Shown piece after piece: positions 26,426 to 34,400 of a stretch of DNA of 38,400 nucleotides. The stretch comes from Cytophagales bacterium. Its GTDB lineage: Bacteria; Bacteroidota; Bacteroidia; Cytophagales; UBA9547. The DNA lies in NCBI GenBank assembly GCA_014376535.1, contig JACMRH010000490.1:1-38400 (forward strand). The letters are read 5' to 3'. A program made the translations under genes and the position numbers. Position 1 is the first letter of the stretch. Each line of letters opens with the position of its first letter. A model generated the notes under the pieces. The model searched no databases and was not told where the DNA came from. It was given only the letters and a program-made list of their open reading frames with translations.

Positions 26426-27487
26426 TTATTTAATAATGGTAACCTTCATGCTGTCTGCCAGGTTTATCTGTCCGGAGGTAATAACATTTTCACCTTCTTT
26501 TAATCCTTTTAGAACTTCCAGAGATGTGCCTCTGTCTGCACCTAAAACAACAGACCTTAAACGGGCTATGTGATTTGCTGTATCCAAAACATAAACTTTT
26601 CCATCTTTTAAACTTCCCATTAAAGCTTCACGTGGTATTTGTAAAGTAGAAATTTTGCTTTTTTGCTCAAAACCAAGATCAACATAAGTTCCTGCCTTCA
26701 ATGGATTTTTAGGATTGTTTTTGATTGAAATTTCAACCGGATAATTATGGGCTGCATCGCCAATAACACTTATAAAACTGATTCTTCCTTCATAAAATAT
26801 CCCGGGATATACAGTAGCTGAAATTTTAACTTTATCATTTAGCTTCATCGAATAAATATCTTTTTCAGAGACATTCAACTGTACTTTAAGGCTTGAAATA
26901 TCCACGATTGTTGCGATTGGCGACCCAACATTTACAAAGGAACCTGCCTCAATTGGTTTAGTAGTGATGTATCCAGAAATAGGAGCAGGAATTACAGCAT
27001 CAGATAATTGCTTTTTAGCCTGGGATAGCTGGATTTTAGCGTTATTATAAACCAGATTATACTGGTCAAATTGGGCCTTTGTTGCTCCGCCACCTTCATA
27101 AAGATTTTTATATCGTTCCTGGTTTTGTTTTGCATCCGCAAGAGATTGCTCGGCATTTTGTACTGAAAGTTCACGAATAGTATTGTCTATACTGGCAAGT
27201 GCTTTCCCTTTTCCAACAAAATCGCCCAGCTTAAAATTTAAACCCTTTACTTTTCCTGCAACCTCTGATTTTACATCAATAACCTGATTAGCAGCAACAG
27301 TTCCTACCAAAGTGAGGCTCTTGTCGCTTATTTTACTTTCAACTTTGGCAACATTCACAGAAACCCGGACGTTGGAATTGTCTACAACCTGCTTTTTAGA
27401 ATCAATGTGTTTTTTGTTTGAAATAAGCCTGAAAGCCAGCAGTCCAACCAAAGCCACAACAATAATAATGACGATAGTTCTTTTCAT
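26426..27487 (-). CDS. RND efflux periplasmic adaptor (membrane fusion protein)
   Basis: A 353-residue HlyD/AcrA-type adaptor. One N-terminal membrane anchor (about 1-20, 'RTIVIIIVVALVGLLAF') has no lipobox Cys. A lipoyl-like half motif 'GKVKGLNFKLGDFVGKGKAL' (about 90) precedes an alpha-helical hairpin rich in Gln/Glu/Lys (about 115-165). The second lipoyl half 'VIPAPISGYITTKPIEAGSFVNVG' and beta-barrel strands to the end complete the family order. It bridges the permease and the TolC-like channel. It lies 14 bases downstream of the tolC-like gene and 4 bases upstream of the permease gene, so all three should form one transcript. Confidence 0.94.
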   Translation of the reverse strand: MKRTIVIIIVVALVGLLAFRLISNKKHIDSKKQVVDNSNVRVSVNVAKVESKISDKSLTLVGTVAANQVIDVKSEVAGKVKGLNFKLGDFVGKGKALASIDNTIRELSVQNAEQSLADAKQNQERYKNLYEGGGATKAQFDQYNLVYNNAKIQLSQAKKQLSDAVIPAPISGYITTKPIEAGSFVNVGSPIATIVDISSLKVQLNVSEKDIYSMKLNDKVKISATVYPGIFYEGRISFISVIGDAAHNYPVEISIKNNPKNPLKAGTYVDLGFEQKSKISTLQIPREALMGSLKDGKVYVLDTANHIARLRSVVLGADRGTSLEVLKGLKEGENVITSGQINLADSMKVTIIK

Positions 27488-27501
27488 AAATGTGTAATTT
27501 G

Positions 27502-28884
27502 TTATTTTGAATTTAGAAAGGTTGTGATTGTTCCTTTTGCTTTCTCCAGGCTAAGTCTGGCGTTATAAAAGTCTAATAAAGTATTGGTATAAGTATTTTG
27601 TGCTTCTCTTAAAGACATTTCAGAAGTAACAAGGTTGATAGAGGATGTAACTCCCTCTTTATATTCCAGTTGCGTAACTTTATAAACCTCTTCTGCCAAT
27701 GCAACATTTTGCTTTTCTGCCTCAATTCTTTGCAATGTATTTTTGTATTGAGTCACAGCATTTGCTATTTCCAGGTTCATACTTTGCTTGCTCAAATTGA
27801 TATTTTCTTTAAGCTGGCTAATTTTCAATTTTGCCTGCTGATTCCTGGAATTTCTTTGAAATCCATCAAAAACGGGCACCCGCAGCCTTAGTCCTAAAGA
27901 GGAATTGCGATAGTCCACCCAATGGTTGTTTGGTGTTTTAATTATTCCAAATTCTGCTCCCTGGGCATTGTAGCCATAATTGGCATAAGCTGTTAAGGAT
28001 GGATAATAACCACGTTGGTTATTTGCCTTATCCAGTTGCTGCAAGTTCAAATTTGTTTGAAGAACCTTGTAATCAATTCGGTTGGCAATTATATTATCAG
28101 TTTCTCCTGACCAGGAAATATCTCCCGGAGTAAATGTCAAAGTTGTATCTGTCAGGATTACTGGCTGACTTAAAGGCATTCCCATCTGATATTTTAAAGC
28201 ATTCATTGCCTGATCCACGCTCATTTCCGAAAGATTTAGCTGAGATTTCAGGTTGTTTGCATTGACCTTTAAGCGGTTTACATCAACCTGCTTGGCAACA
28301 CCGTTTTTAAATTGCAATTCAGTAATCTCTGTGGTTTTATTCACCGTGTTCAGGTTTGCTCTGAGCAATTCCTGTTGCTTTTGCAATACAATCACCTGGT
28401 AATATGCACTAGCAATGTTGTAAGCTGTCTCTTCACTGATTTGTTGAGATTGCTGTTTGTAGAGTTGCGTTCCTTGTTTGGCTGCTTTTAAGGCAATCCC
28501 CAAAGAAGGGTCAATGATCATTTGTGTAACTTCACCAACCACTGAGGTATTAAATTGATATCCTAATCTAAGCTTTGTAGCTTCAGGTGCAGGAGTTCCT
28601 GAAGGTGCGCCAGGTGAACTTGACCCTGCAGGAATAATTAAAAATGGAACAATAAGTTTGTCTTCAAAATTACCAGTGATGTTCGCTTGAGGCAAGGCCC
28701 TGCCTTTTACCTCGTTTATCTGCTGAACAGATATTTGCTCATCAAACCTGGCAACTTTTATATTGCTGTTATTGCCACTTGCATATTCAAGGCAATTGGT
28801 AATGGATAAATTTACGGCACCGGATTGACCAAAACTTTGTAAACCAAAAACGCTTAACCAGACAAATATCCCGAAGAATTTCAT
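27502..28884 (-). CDS. TolC family outer-membrane efflux channel
   Basis: A 460-residue outer-membrane factor. A signal peptide (about 1-20, 'FFGIFVWLSVFGLQSFGQ') is followed by two OEP repeats of long amphipathic helices. 'TNCLEYASGNNSNIKVARF' opens repeat one. 'LTAYANYGYNAQG' and 'LGLRLRVPVFDGFQRNSRNQQAK', a hallmark of the family, mark the second. The C-terminal 'YKEGVTSSINLVTSEMSLREAQNTY' is equally typical. It is the first gene of the efflux operon and so is probably closest to the promoter. No TetR/MarR-type regulator gene lies beside it; a 21-base inverted repeat at 28984-29004 is the only nearby candidate operator. Confidence 0.94.
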   Translation of the reverse strand: MKFFGIFVWLSVFGLQSFGQSGAVNLSITNCLEYASGNNSNIKVARFDEQISVQQINEVKGRALPQANITGNFEDKLIVPFLIIPAGSSSPGAPSGTPAPEATKLRLGYQFNTSVVGEVTQMIIDPSLGIALKAAKQGTQLYKQQSQQISEETAYNIASAYYQVIVLQKQQELLRANLNTVNKTTEITELQFKNGVAKQVDVNRLKVNANNLKSQLNLSEMSVDQAMNALKYQMGMPLSQPVILTDTTLTFTPGDISWSGETDNIIANRIDYKVLQTNLNLQQLDKANNQRGYYPSLTAYANYGYNAQGAEFGIIKTPNNHWVDYRNSSLGLRLRVPVFDGFQRNSRNQQAKLKISQLKENINLSKQSMNLEIANAVTQYKNTLQRIEAEKQNVALAEEVYKVTQLEYKEGVTSSINLVTSEMSLREAQNTYTNTLLDFYNARLSLEKAKGTITTFLNSK

Positions 28885-28983
28885 TGTGTTTTATAATACC
28901 TTAAAAGTAAGAGGCTAATTGTTTCAAAAAGAATTATGAATTAATAATTCCTATATATTTTTCTATTATCCCAAATATTGAGC

Positions 28984-29004
28984 CATGTTTCAAGGTTAAA
29001 CATG
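28984..29004. promoter_or_regulatory. Inverted repeat upstream of the efflux operon
   Basis: CATGTTT-CAAGGTT-AAACATG (7-7-7) lies about 100 bases before the tolC-like start codon. The symmetry and position fit an operator for a dimeric repressor, but no regulator gene is adjacent. Confidence 0.35.
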
Positions 29005-29104
29005 TTAGATATAATATTGTTCAAAGCTTTTGTTTTTTTAATACTGATAAATAATCAGGACTTAGACCAAGTATTTGTACTAATTATTCTTTGATTAAGT
29101 AATC

Positions 29105-29260
29105 TAACAAATATTATGTTCAGGTCAGCGTGAGGGGCGTCCACGGCCAGAGAGAATCTTTCCTTTTTAGGCAAAGTGGGAAAGGTTTGCGTGAAAGAAA
29201 AGGGAAGATTTTTGGCGGTGGACTCATTTTTGGTTACTTTTTGGAGGAGCAAAAAGTAAC
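29105..29260. repeat. Probable dispersed intergenic element with terminal hairpin
   Basis: A G+C-richer stretch (GTCAGCGTGAGGGGCGTCC...) ends in 'GGCGGTGGACTCATTTTTG' and a perfect 10-bp hairpin GTTACTTTTT/AAAAAGTAAC (29233-29260). Its general build, a G+C-richer body followed by 'TTTTTGGTT' and an A/T-rich hairpin, resembles the repeat at 23087-23281, although the bodies differ. A 72-residue minus-strand frame (29055-29273) crosses it but shows no protein-like pattern. No function is known to me. Confidence 0.45.
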
Positions 29261-29339
29261 ATCCTGTACACAATTGTAGTAAAGGAAATGATAAGTGTGG
29301 TAAAATTAAGCTTTGAACATTTATTCATAATTCTTTTTG

Positions 29340-29524
29340 CTTGACTAAAAAAAATGAAAAAGTCAAGGCTATGGAATAAATGACAAAATTTCTTCTGCCT
29401 TCACACGAAATCCCGGGAACAGGGATCTTCAAAATAACCAAAAAGTTCAGGCTATCGAACAGCCGGTCTTTCTTTTTCCATCACTCCTAAAGAAATTCTT
29501 AACGTCATTTCTTCCAAGGCCAAA
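29340..29524 (-). repeat. Dispersed intergenic repeat, copy 2 (inverted)
   Basis: This is the reverse complement of the element at 23087-23281, with both conserved blocks present in the same order (29452-29524 and 29357-29413). The terminal hairpin sequence differs here (CTTGACT 29340-29346 / AGTCAAG 29361-29367) but keeps its place. Copies 1 and 2 thus flank the efflux operon in inverted orientation. The rest of the 28885-29585 region holds no gene that I can support. Confidence 0.83.
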
Positions 29525-29585
29525 ATACCATTGATTCAATCATTCCTTAGTTAAGACATTGATTAATATTTCGTAATTTTACTTT

Positions 29586-30650
29586 GTGGAATATATAGAA
29601 GAAAGTCCTGAAAAGAAAGACCTGCGCAGCTTGTCAGAAGCCGAATTGATCGCAGCTTTCAAAGAAATTGGAGAGCCCTCTTTCCGTGCCAAACAAATTC
29701 ACGAATGGCTGTGGAAAAAATCTGCCACCAATTTTGATATGATGACCAACATCTCTCTCAAAACCCGCGAATGGCTTTCACAACATTTCAATATCAACCA
29801 CATTGTAGAAGACACAATACAAATAAGCAAAGACAGAACAATCAAAACTGCCTTCAGACTTCACGATAACCACTTAATAGAAGGGGTTTTGATACCTACA
29901 GAAAAGCGAATGACAGCCTGTGTTTCGTCCCAGGTAGGTTGTTCTCTTACCTGTAAGTTCTGTGCAACTGGGTATATGGACCGCAAAAGAAACCTGGAAG
30001 CTTCAGAAATTTACGATCAGGTGGTGTTAATAAGAAAACAGGCGGAGGAAAATTATGGAATACCGCTTACCAACATCGTGTACATGGGCATGGGAGAACC
30101 CTTGTTAAATTATGCCAATGTATTAAAATCCATAGAGTTAATTACTTCAGACAGCGGTTTGAACATGGCTGCAAGAAGGATTACTGTTTCAACAGCCGGG
30201 ATTGCAAAAATGATTAAGAAATTGGGCGATGACCAGGTACGGTTTAACCTTGCCTTATCTTTGCATGCTGCCAATGACACAAAAAGAAACCAGATCATGC
30301 CAATCAATGAATCAAACACTTTGGAGGCATTAGAGGAAGCTTTACTTTATTTTCACGAAAAAACAGGTAACGATATTACTTTTGAATACATTGCTTTTAA
30401 AAATTTCAACGATTCTTTAGAAGATGCAAGAGAACTGGTAATGTTCGCCAGAAAAGTACCTGCCAAAATAAACATCATCCAATACAACCCGATTGCAGAA
30501 GCTAGTTACAAAAATACTGATCCTTTAAGTTTAGAAGAGTTTGCAGGTTTCATTGAGAATCAAGGAATTACAGTTAACATCCGCCGAAGCAGGGGAAAAG
30601 ATATTGATGCTGCCTGCGGACAATTAGCCAATAAAAACAAAGGGGAATAA
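29586..30650 (+). CDS. rlmN: 23S rRNA (adenine2503-C2)-methyltransferase RlmN, radical SAM enzyme
   Basis: A 354-residue radical SAM methyltransferase that methylates A2503 of 23S rRNA (and A37 of some tRNAs in known members). The start is GTG at 29586; an in-frame TAA at 29574-29576 rules out longer forms. The 4Fe-4S cluster cysteines are C119, C123 and C126 in 'GCSLTCKFCATG'. The two extra reactive cysteines are present: C112 in 'TACVSSQ' and C344 in 'DAACGQLA', with the same spacing as in Escherichia coli for the first. 'GMGEPLLNY' and 'LALSLHAAND' are also typical. The gene stands alone between the repeat-rich intergenic region and the bestrophin gene. Confidence 0.95.
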   Translation: MEYIEESPEKKDLRSLSEAELIAAFKEIGEPSFRAKQIHEWLWKKSATNFDMMTNISLKTREWLSQHFNINHIVEDTIQISKDRTIKTAFRLHDNHLIEGVLIPTEKRMTACVSSQVGCSLTCKFCATGYMDRKRNLEASEIYDQVVLIRKQAEENYGIPLTNIVYMGMGEPLLNYANVLKSIELITSDSGLNMAARRITVSTAGIAKMIKKLGDDQVRFNLALSLHAANDTKRNQIMPINESNTLEALEEALLYFHEKTGNDITFEYIAFKNFNDSLEDARELVMFARKVPAKINIIQYNPIAEASYKNTDPLSLEEFAGFIENQGITVNIRRSRGKDIDAACGQLANKNKGE

Positions 30651-30702
30651 TACTTATTTGATTTAAGATTGGAATAAATCCCTATTTTTTTAATTTCACC
30701 CC

Positions 30703-31566
30703 ATGGTTCAGTATAATCCTAAGGAGTGGTTCGGGTTGATTTTCCGATTTCATAAGAGTGATACTTTTCGTATTTTATTGCCTGCTATGGTTTGCCTGGG
30801 TGTTTATTCAGGATTTATTAGCTATTTCTTTCTTGAATTTTTAGAATACAAGCCAAAAAGCAGCATGGTCTTGCACTCACTTCTTGGTTTTGTTATCTCT
30901 TTATTGCTCGTTTTCCGAACCAATACCGCTTATGACCGCTGGTGGGAAGCGCGAAAGCTCTGGGGCGCACTTATAAATAATTCACGGAATCTTGCACTCA
31001 AAGCTAGATCGTTCTTGTCCCAGGAAGACCATGAGTATCTTAAAACAATGATTGCCAACTTTTCTATGTCTTTAAAACACCATTTAAGAAAAGAACAGAG
31101 CGACAATCATTTAAAAGAATGTGTAGGCTTTGATAAAAATTCGCTCCTGCATAAAAAGCATATTCCTAACCAAATTGCCATGCTGATCTTTAACCGTTTT
31201 AATCAGTTTTATACTGAAAAAAAAATCACCGGCGATCAGCTTTTCATGATAAAAGAGGAACTAACATCTTTTACCGACATAACCGGCGCCTGTGAAAGGA
31301 TTAAAAACTCACCTATACCTTATTCATATAGTTTGTTTATTAAAAAGTTTATTTTTGTTTACACTATGACTTTGCCTTTCGGATTAATAAGTGATTTTGG
31401 CTATTGGTTAATTCCTATCACCATGTTTGTTTTTTATGCCCTTACCAGCCTGGAAGTGATAGCTGAAGAAATAGAAGATCCTTTCGGAAGAGAATCAAAT
31501 GACCTTCCCACGGATGCATTTGTAGTAAACATTGAAAAAAGTATAACTGAAATATTTGAAATATGA
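30703..31566 (+). CDS. Bestrophin-family anion channel
   Basis: A 287-residue membrane protein of the bestrophin/UPF0187 family. It has two N-terminal hydrophobic hairpin segments (about 20-45 and 53-72), the family signature 'RTNTAYDRWWEARKLWG', a long polar helical middle, and two C-terminal hydrophobic segments (about 205-250). 'TSLEVIAEEIEDPFGRESND' near the end is the conserved acidic cytoplasmic motif. Bacterial bestrophins form pentameric anion or cation channels; relatives in algae carry bicarbonate. The stop codon overlaps the start of the carbonic anhydrase gene (ATGA), so the two are translationally coupled, which argues for bicarbonate as the transported ion here. That is inference from context. 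Confidence 0.92.
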   Translation: MVQYNPKEWFGLIFRFHKSDTFRILLPAMVCLGVYSGFISYFFLEFLEYKPKSSMVLHSLLGFVISLLLVFRTNTAYDRWWEARKLWGALINNSRNLALKARSFLSQEDHEYLKTMIANFSMSLKHHLRKEQSDNHLKECVGFDKNSLLHKKHIPNQIAMLIFNRFNQFYTEKKITGDQLFMIKEELTSFTDITGACERIKNSPIPYSYSLFIKKFIFVYTMTLPFGLISDFGYWLIPITMFVFYALTSLEVIAEEIEDPFGRESNDLPTDAFVVNIEKSITEIFEI

Positions 31567-32216
31567 GCGAACTTAAAAAAAGCTACGAAAAATTATTGAA
31601 AGGAAACCAGGAATGGGTGAAGGAGAAAATTGACATGGATTCTTCCTACTTTGAAAATTTAGCTAAAGGACAAAGCCCTGACTATCTGTGGATTGGCTGT
31701 GCTGATAGCAGGGTTCCCGATAATGAAATTACTGGCTCTAATCCCGGTGATATTTTCGTGCACCGCAATATTGCCAACCTGGTAGTGCACACAGATACTA
31801 ATATGCTTAGCGTACTGCAATATGCAGTAGAAGCTTTACATGTGAAGCACATCATTGTATGCGGTCATTATGGTTGTGGAGGGGTTTTAGCAGCTATGGA
31901 TAGATCTGACAAAGGTTTGGTAAATCATTGGCTGACCAATATAAAGGAAGTCATCTATAAAAATAAAACGGAACTTCAGGCAATTGCTGATGAAAAAGAA
32001 AGAGGAAATAGGCTTGTAGAACTGAATGTCATTCAGCAAGTTCAGAACTTAGCTAAAACTTCAATGGTACAGAAAGCATGGAGAAACCGTGAACTGGAAA
32101 TCCATGGTTGGGTTTTCGATCTTCACACAGGAAAGATAAAAGACCTGGATGCTAAATATGATGAACTGGAAGATTTGGATGATGTATTTAAATTCACCAT
32201 GCCAGCATACCAATAG
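31563..32216 (+). CDS. Beta-class carbonic anhydrase
   Basis: A 217-residue cytoplasmic zinc enzyme interconverting CO2 and bicarbonate. Zinc ligands C46, H102 and C105 lie in 'GCADSRVP' and 'CGHYGCGGV'. The Asp48-Arg50 dyad completes the active site. The length and C-terminus ('LEIHGWVFDLHTGKIKDL') fit the Can/CynT-like type. The gene begins within the last codons of the bestrophin gene (4-base overlap) and ends one base before the convergent accD stop codon. Bicarbonate is also the substrate of acetyl-CoA carboxylase, whose beta subunit is encoded next door, though on the other strand. Confidence 0.95.
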   Translation: MSELKKSYEKLLKGNQEWVKEKIDMDSSYFENLAKGQSPDYLWIGCADSRVPDNEITGSNPGDIFVHRNIANLVVHTDTNMLSVLQYAVEALHVKHIIVCGHYGCGGVLAAMDRSDKGLVNHWLTNIKEVIYKNKTELQAIADEKERGNRLVELNVIQQVQNLAKTSMVQKAWRNRELEIHGWVFDLHTGKIKDLDAKYDELEDLDDVFKFTMPAYQ

Positions 32217-32217
32217 G

Positions 32218-33063
32218 TTATTGGCTAATCATATTTAAAAGGTCCCTTAACTGATTTTTTAATTCTTTACGATCTATGATGAAATCAAGGAAGCCGTGTT
32301 CTAAAACGAACTCGGCACTTTGAAAACCTTCAGGCAAGTCTTTACCAATAGTTTCGCGAATAACACGAGGGCCTGCAAAACCAATTAAAGAAGCTGGTTC
32401 AGCAATATTAAAATCACCCAACATAGCGAAAGAAGCAGTTACACCACCAGTTGTTGGGTCAGTCATCAAAGAAATATAAGGTACTTTTTTCTCAGAAAGT
32501 AGGGCTAACCTGGCAGAAGTTTTGGCCATTTGCATCAGAGAATAGCCAGCTTCCATCATCCTGGCACCTCCCGATCTTGAAATAACCAGTAAAGGAAATC
32601 CAGTTTCCAGCGACTTATCAATAGCCCTTGCTATTTTTTCACCTACAACCGATCCCATTGATCCTCCGATGAAAGTAAAATCCATGCAGCTCACTACAAT
32701 GTCAATACCTTCGCATTTGCCATAAGCATTTCGAACTGCGTCCTTCAAACCAGTTTTTTTCTGGGAAGCAACAATTCGGTCTGGATAAGCTTTAGTATCA
32801 ACAAATTGTAAAGGATCGCCAGAACTTAAGTTTGCATCAAATTCTGTGAAAGAGTTATTATCAAATAATATTTCAAAATATTCTGCTGAACCAATCCTTT
32901 CATGATAGTTACAATTAACACAAGTAAAGGAGTTTTTTTTATGCTCCCTGCTGTGCATAATCTTTTTGCAATCAGGGCACTGGTACCAGAGACCATCTGG
33001 AGTCTCCTTTTTTAATTCAGTAGGGGTGTGTATTCCTTTTTCTTTTCTGGTAAACCAAGACAT
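32218..33063 (-). CDS. accD: Acetyl-CoA carboxylase carboxyltransferase subunit beta
   Basis: A 281-residue subunit that, with AccA, transfers the carboxyl group from biotin to acetyl-CoA in fatty acid synthesis. The N-terminal zinc ribbon has C29, C32, C48 and C51 ('CPDC' and 'CVNC'). The crotonase-like core includes '[18 protein letters not shown]', '[18 protein letters not shown]', '[16 protein letters not shown]' and 'GFAGPRVI'. The length is normal for the Bacteroidota. It is transcribed alone, convergent with carbonic anhydrase, with the two stop codons separated by one base and no terminator hairpin seen between them. Confidence 0.96.
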   Translation of the reverse strand: MSWFTRKEKGIHTPTELKKETPDGLWYQCPDCKKIMHSREHKKNSFTCVNCNYHERIGSAEYFEILFDNNSFTEFDANLSSGDPLQFVDTKAYPDRIVASQKKTGLKDAVRNAYGKCEGIDIVVSCMDFTFIGGSMGSVVGEKIARAIDKSLETGFPLLVISRSGGARMMEAGYSLMQMAKTSARLALLSEKKVPYISLMTDPTTGGVTASFAMLGDFNIAEPASLIGFAGPRVIRETIGKDLPEGFQSAEFVLEHGFLDFIIDRKELKNQLRDLLNMISQ

Positions 33064-33100
33064 ACAATTACTTTAAGGGTACAGACAAAGGACCGTAAAG

Positions 33101-33254
33101 TTAATAAATAGTTAATAGTTAATAGTCAATAGTTAATAAATATCAACTTTGAATCTGGATTTCTGAATTAAGCTAATGTATGATTAGCAAGAAGGGTACT
33201 GTGATGCAAAATTGTAAGTTCCACTATTAACTCTTAACTCTTGACTATTAACTA
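33101..33254. repeat. A+T-rich inverted repeat cluster between accD and dcd
   Basis: On the left (33101-33139), TTAATAAATAG-type units recur (GTTAATA GTTAATA GTCAATA GTTAATA). On the right (33223-33254), the complementary motif recurs (CTATTAACTCTTAACTCTTGACTATTAACT). The two arms, about 85 bases apart, could pair. They flank the divergent starts of accD and dcd. Confidence 0.6.
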
Positions 33255-33260
33255 AAACAC

Positions 33261-33268
33261 TATCTTTG
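33261..33268 (+). promoter_or_regulatory. Likely -7 promoter element of dcd
   Basis: TATCTTTG fits TAnnTTTG exactly and lies 20 bases before the dcd start codon. A TTG at 33241-33243 could be the -33 element, with 17 bases between. It overlaps the right arm of the A+T-rich repeat. Confidence 0.5.
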
Positions 33269-33288
33269 CTTTCCACAATACACTTTAA

Positions 33289-33825
33289 ATGATTCTTACT
33301 GACAAAGAGATATTAGCGGAAATTGAAAAAGGTCAAATAGTTATCGAACCTTTCAATAAGGCAATGTTAGGCACAAATTCCTACGATGTCCATTTAGGAA
33401 AATACCTTGCAACATACCGCAACAGAGTTCTGGATGCACGAAAACACAACGAAATTGATCATTTTGAAATCGGCCCGGAAGGGTTTTGCCTTCAACCTGA
33501 TACTCTCTATTTGGGCGTAACTGAAGAATATACTGAGTCCCATGCACATGTTCCTTTTCTTGAAGGAAAATCAAGTGTTGGCAGGCTAGGAATTGATATT
33601 CATGCCACTGCCGGAAAAGGCGATGTAGGTTTTTGTAATACCTGGACCCTGGAGATTTCAGTTTCTCAGCCTGTAATTATTTATGCCGGAATGCCAATAG
33701 GGCAACTTATCTATTTTAAAGTAAGCGGGGAAATTGAAAATTATTACAACAAAAAATCCAATGCCAAATACAACGAGCGCACTACGAGGCCAGTGGAGTC
33801 TATGATGTGGAAAAATAAATTTTAA
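33289..33825 (+). CDS. dcd: dCTP deaminase
   Basis: A 178-residue enzyme converting dCTP to dUTP (some members also cleave dUTP to dUMP). The core motif 'FLEGKSSVGRLGIDIHATAG' and 'NTWTLEIS' give R99 and E122, with the same 23-residue spacing as R115 and E138 of the E. coli enzyme. The length is slightly short of E. coli Dcd (193) but normal for the Bacteroidota. The C-terminal 'NAKYNERTTRP' is the lid region that closes on nucleotide. The gene is preceded by a good TAnnTTTG promoter and followed 55 bases later by a small secreted protein gene. Confidence 0.94.
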   Translation: MILTDKEILAEIEKGQIVIEPFNKAMLGTNSYDVHLGKYLATYRNRVLDARKHNEIDHFEIGPEGFCLQPDTLYLGVTEEYTESHAHVPFLEGKSSVGRLGIDIHATAGKGDVGFCNTWTLEISVSQPVIIYAGMPIGQLIYFKVSGEIENYYNKKSNAKYNERTTRPVESMMWKNKF

Positions 33826-33880
33826 CTTTCGTTAAACCTGGGCATGGTAATCTTAATCTAAAGACAAAAATTCCTTCATT

Positions 33881-34330
33881 ATGAAAAAATCATTTCTCTT
33901 TATTCTTGCCTTCGCAGGAATAAGCATTTGTTCCATCGCCCAGGCAGTTGTAGATATTGATGATTCTGACGAACCATCTCAAGCAGTAGAAATTGCCAGC
34001 AAAGGAGGAGAGAAACCAAAAAAATCTCCAGAAGAAAGAGCCAAGTTTCATGCACAGAAAATGAAGCAGCAATTAAATCTTTCACAAGAACAGGTCGACA
34101 AAATTTATAAGTTGGCTCTATTGAGAGCCCAGAAAATGGACCAGTTAAAAGCAAGGTCAGATGGTGATAAAAAATCAAAAATCACCCAGGCTAAACAGAT
34201 TCAAGCAGAAAATGATCAGGCTTTAAAAACTGATGTACTTACTCCGGAACAATATACTCAATATGTTCAATGGAAGGAGGACAGAAAAAAGCAAATGAAA
34301 GAAAACAGAGGCAAACAAGGCAGGAAATAA
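33881..34330 (+). CDS. Small Spy/CpxP-like secreted protein
   Basis: A 149-residue protein with a signal peptide (about 1-22, 'KKSFLFILAFAGISICSIAQA'). After an acidic linker, the mature part is helical and charged. It carries two LTxxQ-like motifs, 'LNLSQEQ' (about 66-72) and 'VLTPEQY' (about 120-126), as in CpxP/Spy-type periplasmic stress chaperones. The C-terminus is strongly basic ('WKEDRKKQMKENRGKQGRK'). No metal-binding motif was seen. It may act as a periplasmic chaperone or as a regulator. A bidirectional terminator follows. Confidence 0.7.
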   Translation: MKKSFLFILAFAGISICSIAQAVVDIDDSDEPSQAVEIASKGGEKPKKSPEERAKFHAQKMKQQLNLSQEQVDKIYKLALLRAQKMDQLKARSDGDKKSKITQAKQIQAENDQALKTDVLTPEQYTQYVQWKEDRKKQMKENRGKQGRK

Positions 34331-34347
34331 TATTTTCTAAACTTATT

Positions 34348-34383
34348 AAAGAGGAAGGGAGCAAATTCTCCATTCCTCTTTTT
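34348..34383. terminator. Bidirectional terminator between convergent genes
   Basis: AAAGAGGAAGGGAG (34348-34361), loop CAAATT, CTCCATTCCTCTTT (34368-34381) form a 14-bp stem with one mismatch, followed by T (34379-34383). It lies 17 bases after the Spy-like gene and 17 bases beyond the end of the convergent gene at 34401. Confidence 0.85.
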
Positions 34384-34400
34384 GTTAGTAATTGTCCTCT

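Noticed and set aside
29055-29273. 72-residue minus-strand frame in the efflux/rlmN gap
   Set aside because: It lies within an intergenic element with a hairpin, is low in complexity, and has no start context.
23087-29524. Inverted repeats as ends of a composite transposon carrying the efflux operon
   Set aside because: The copies are diverged in the middle, no transposase or target-site duplication is visible, and such elements look like dispersed intergenic repeats.
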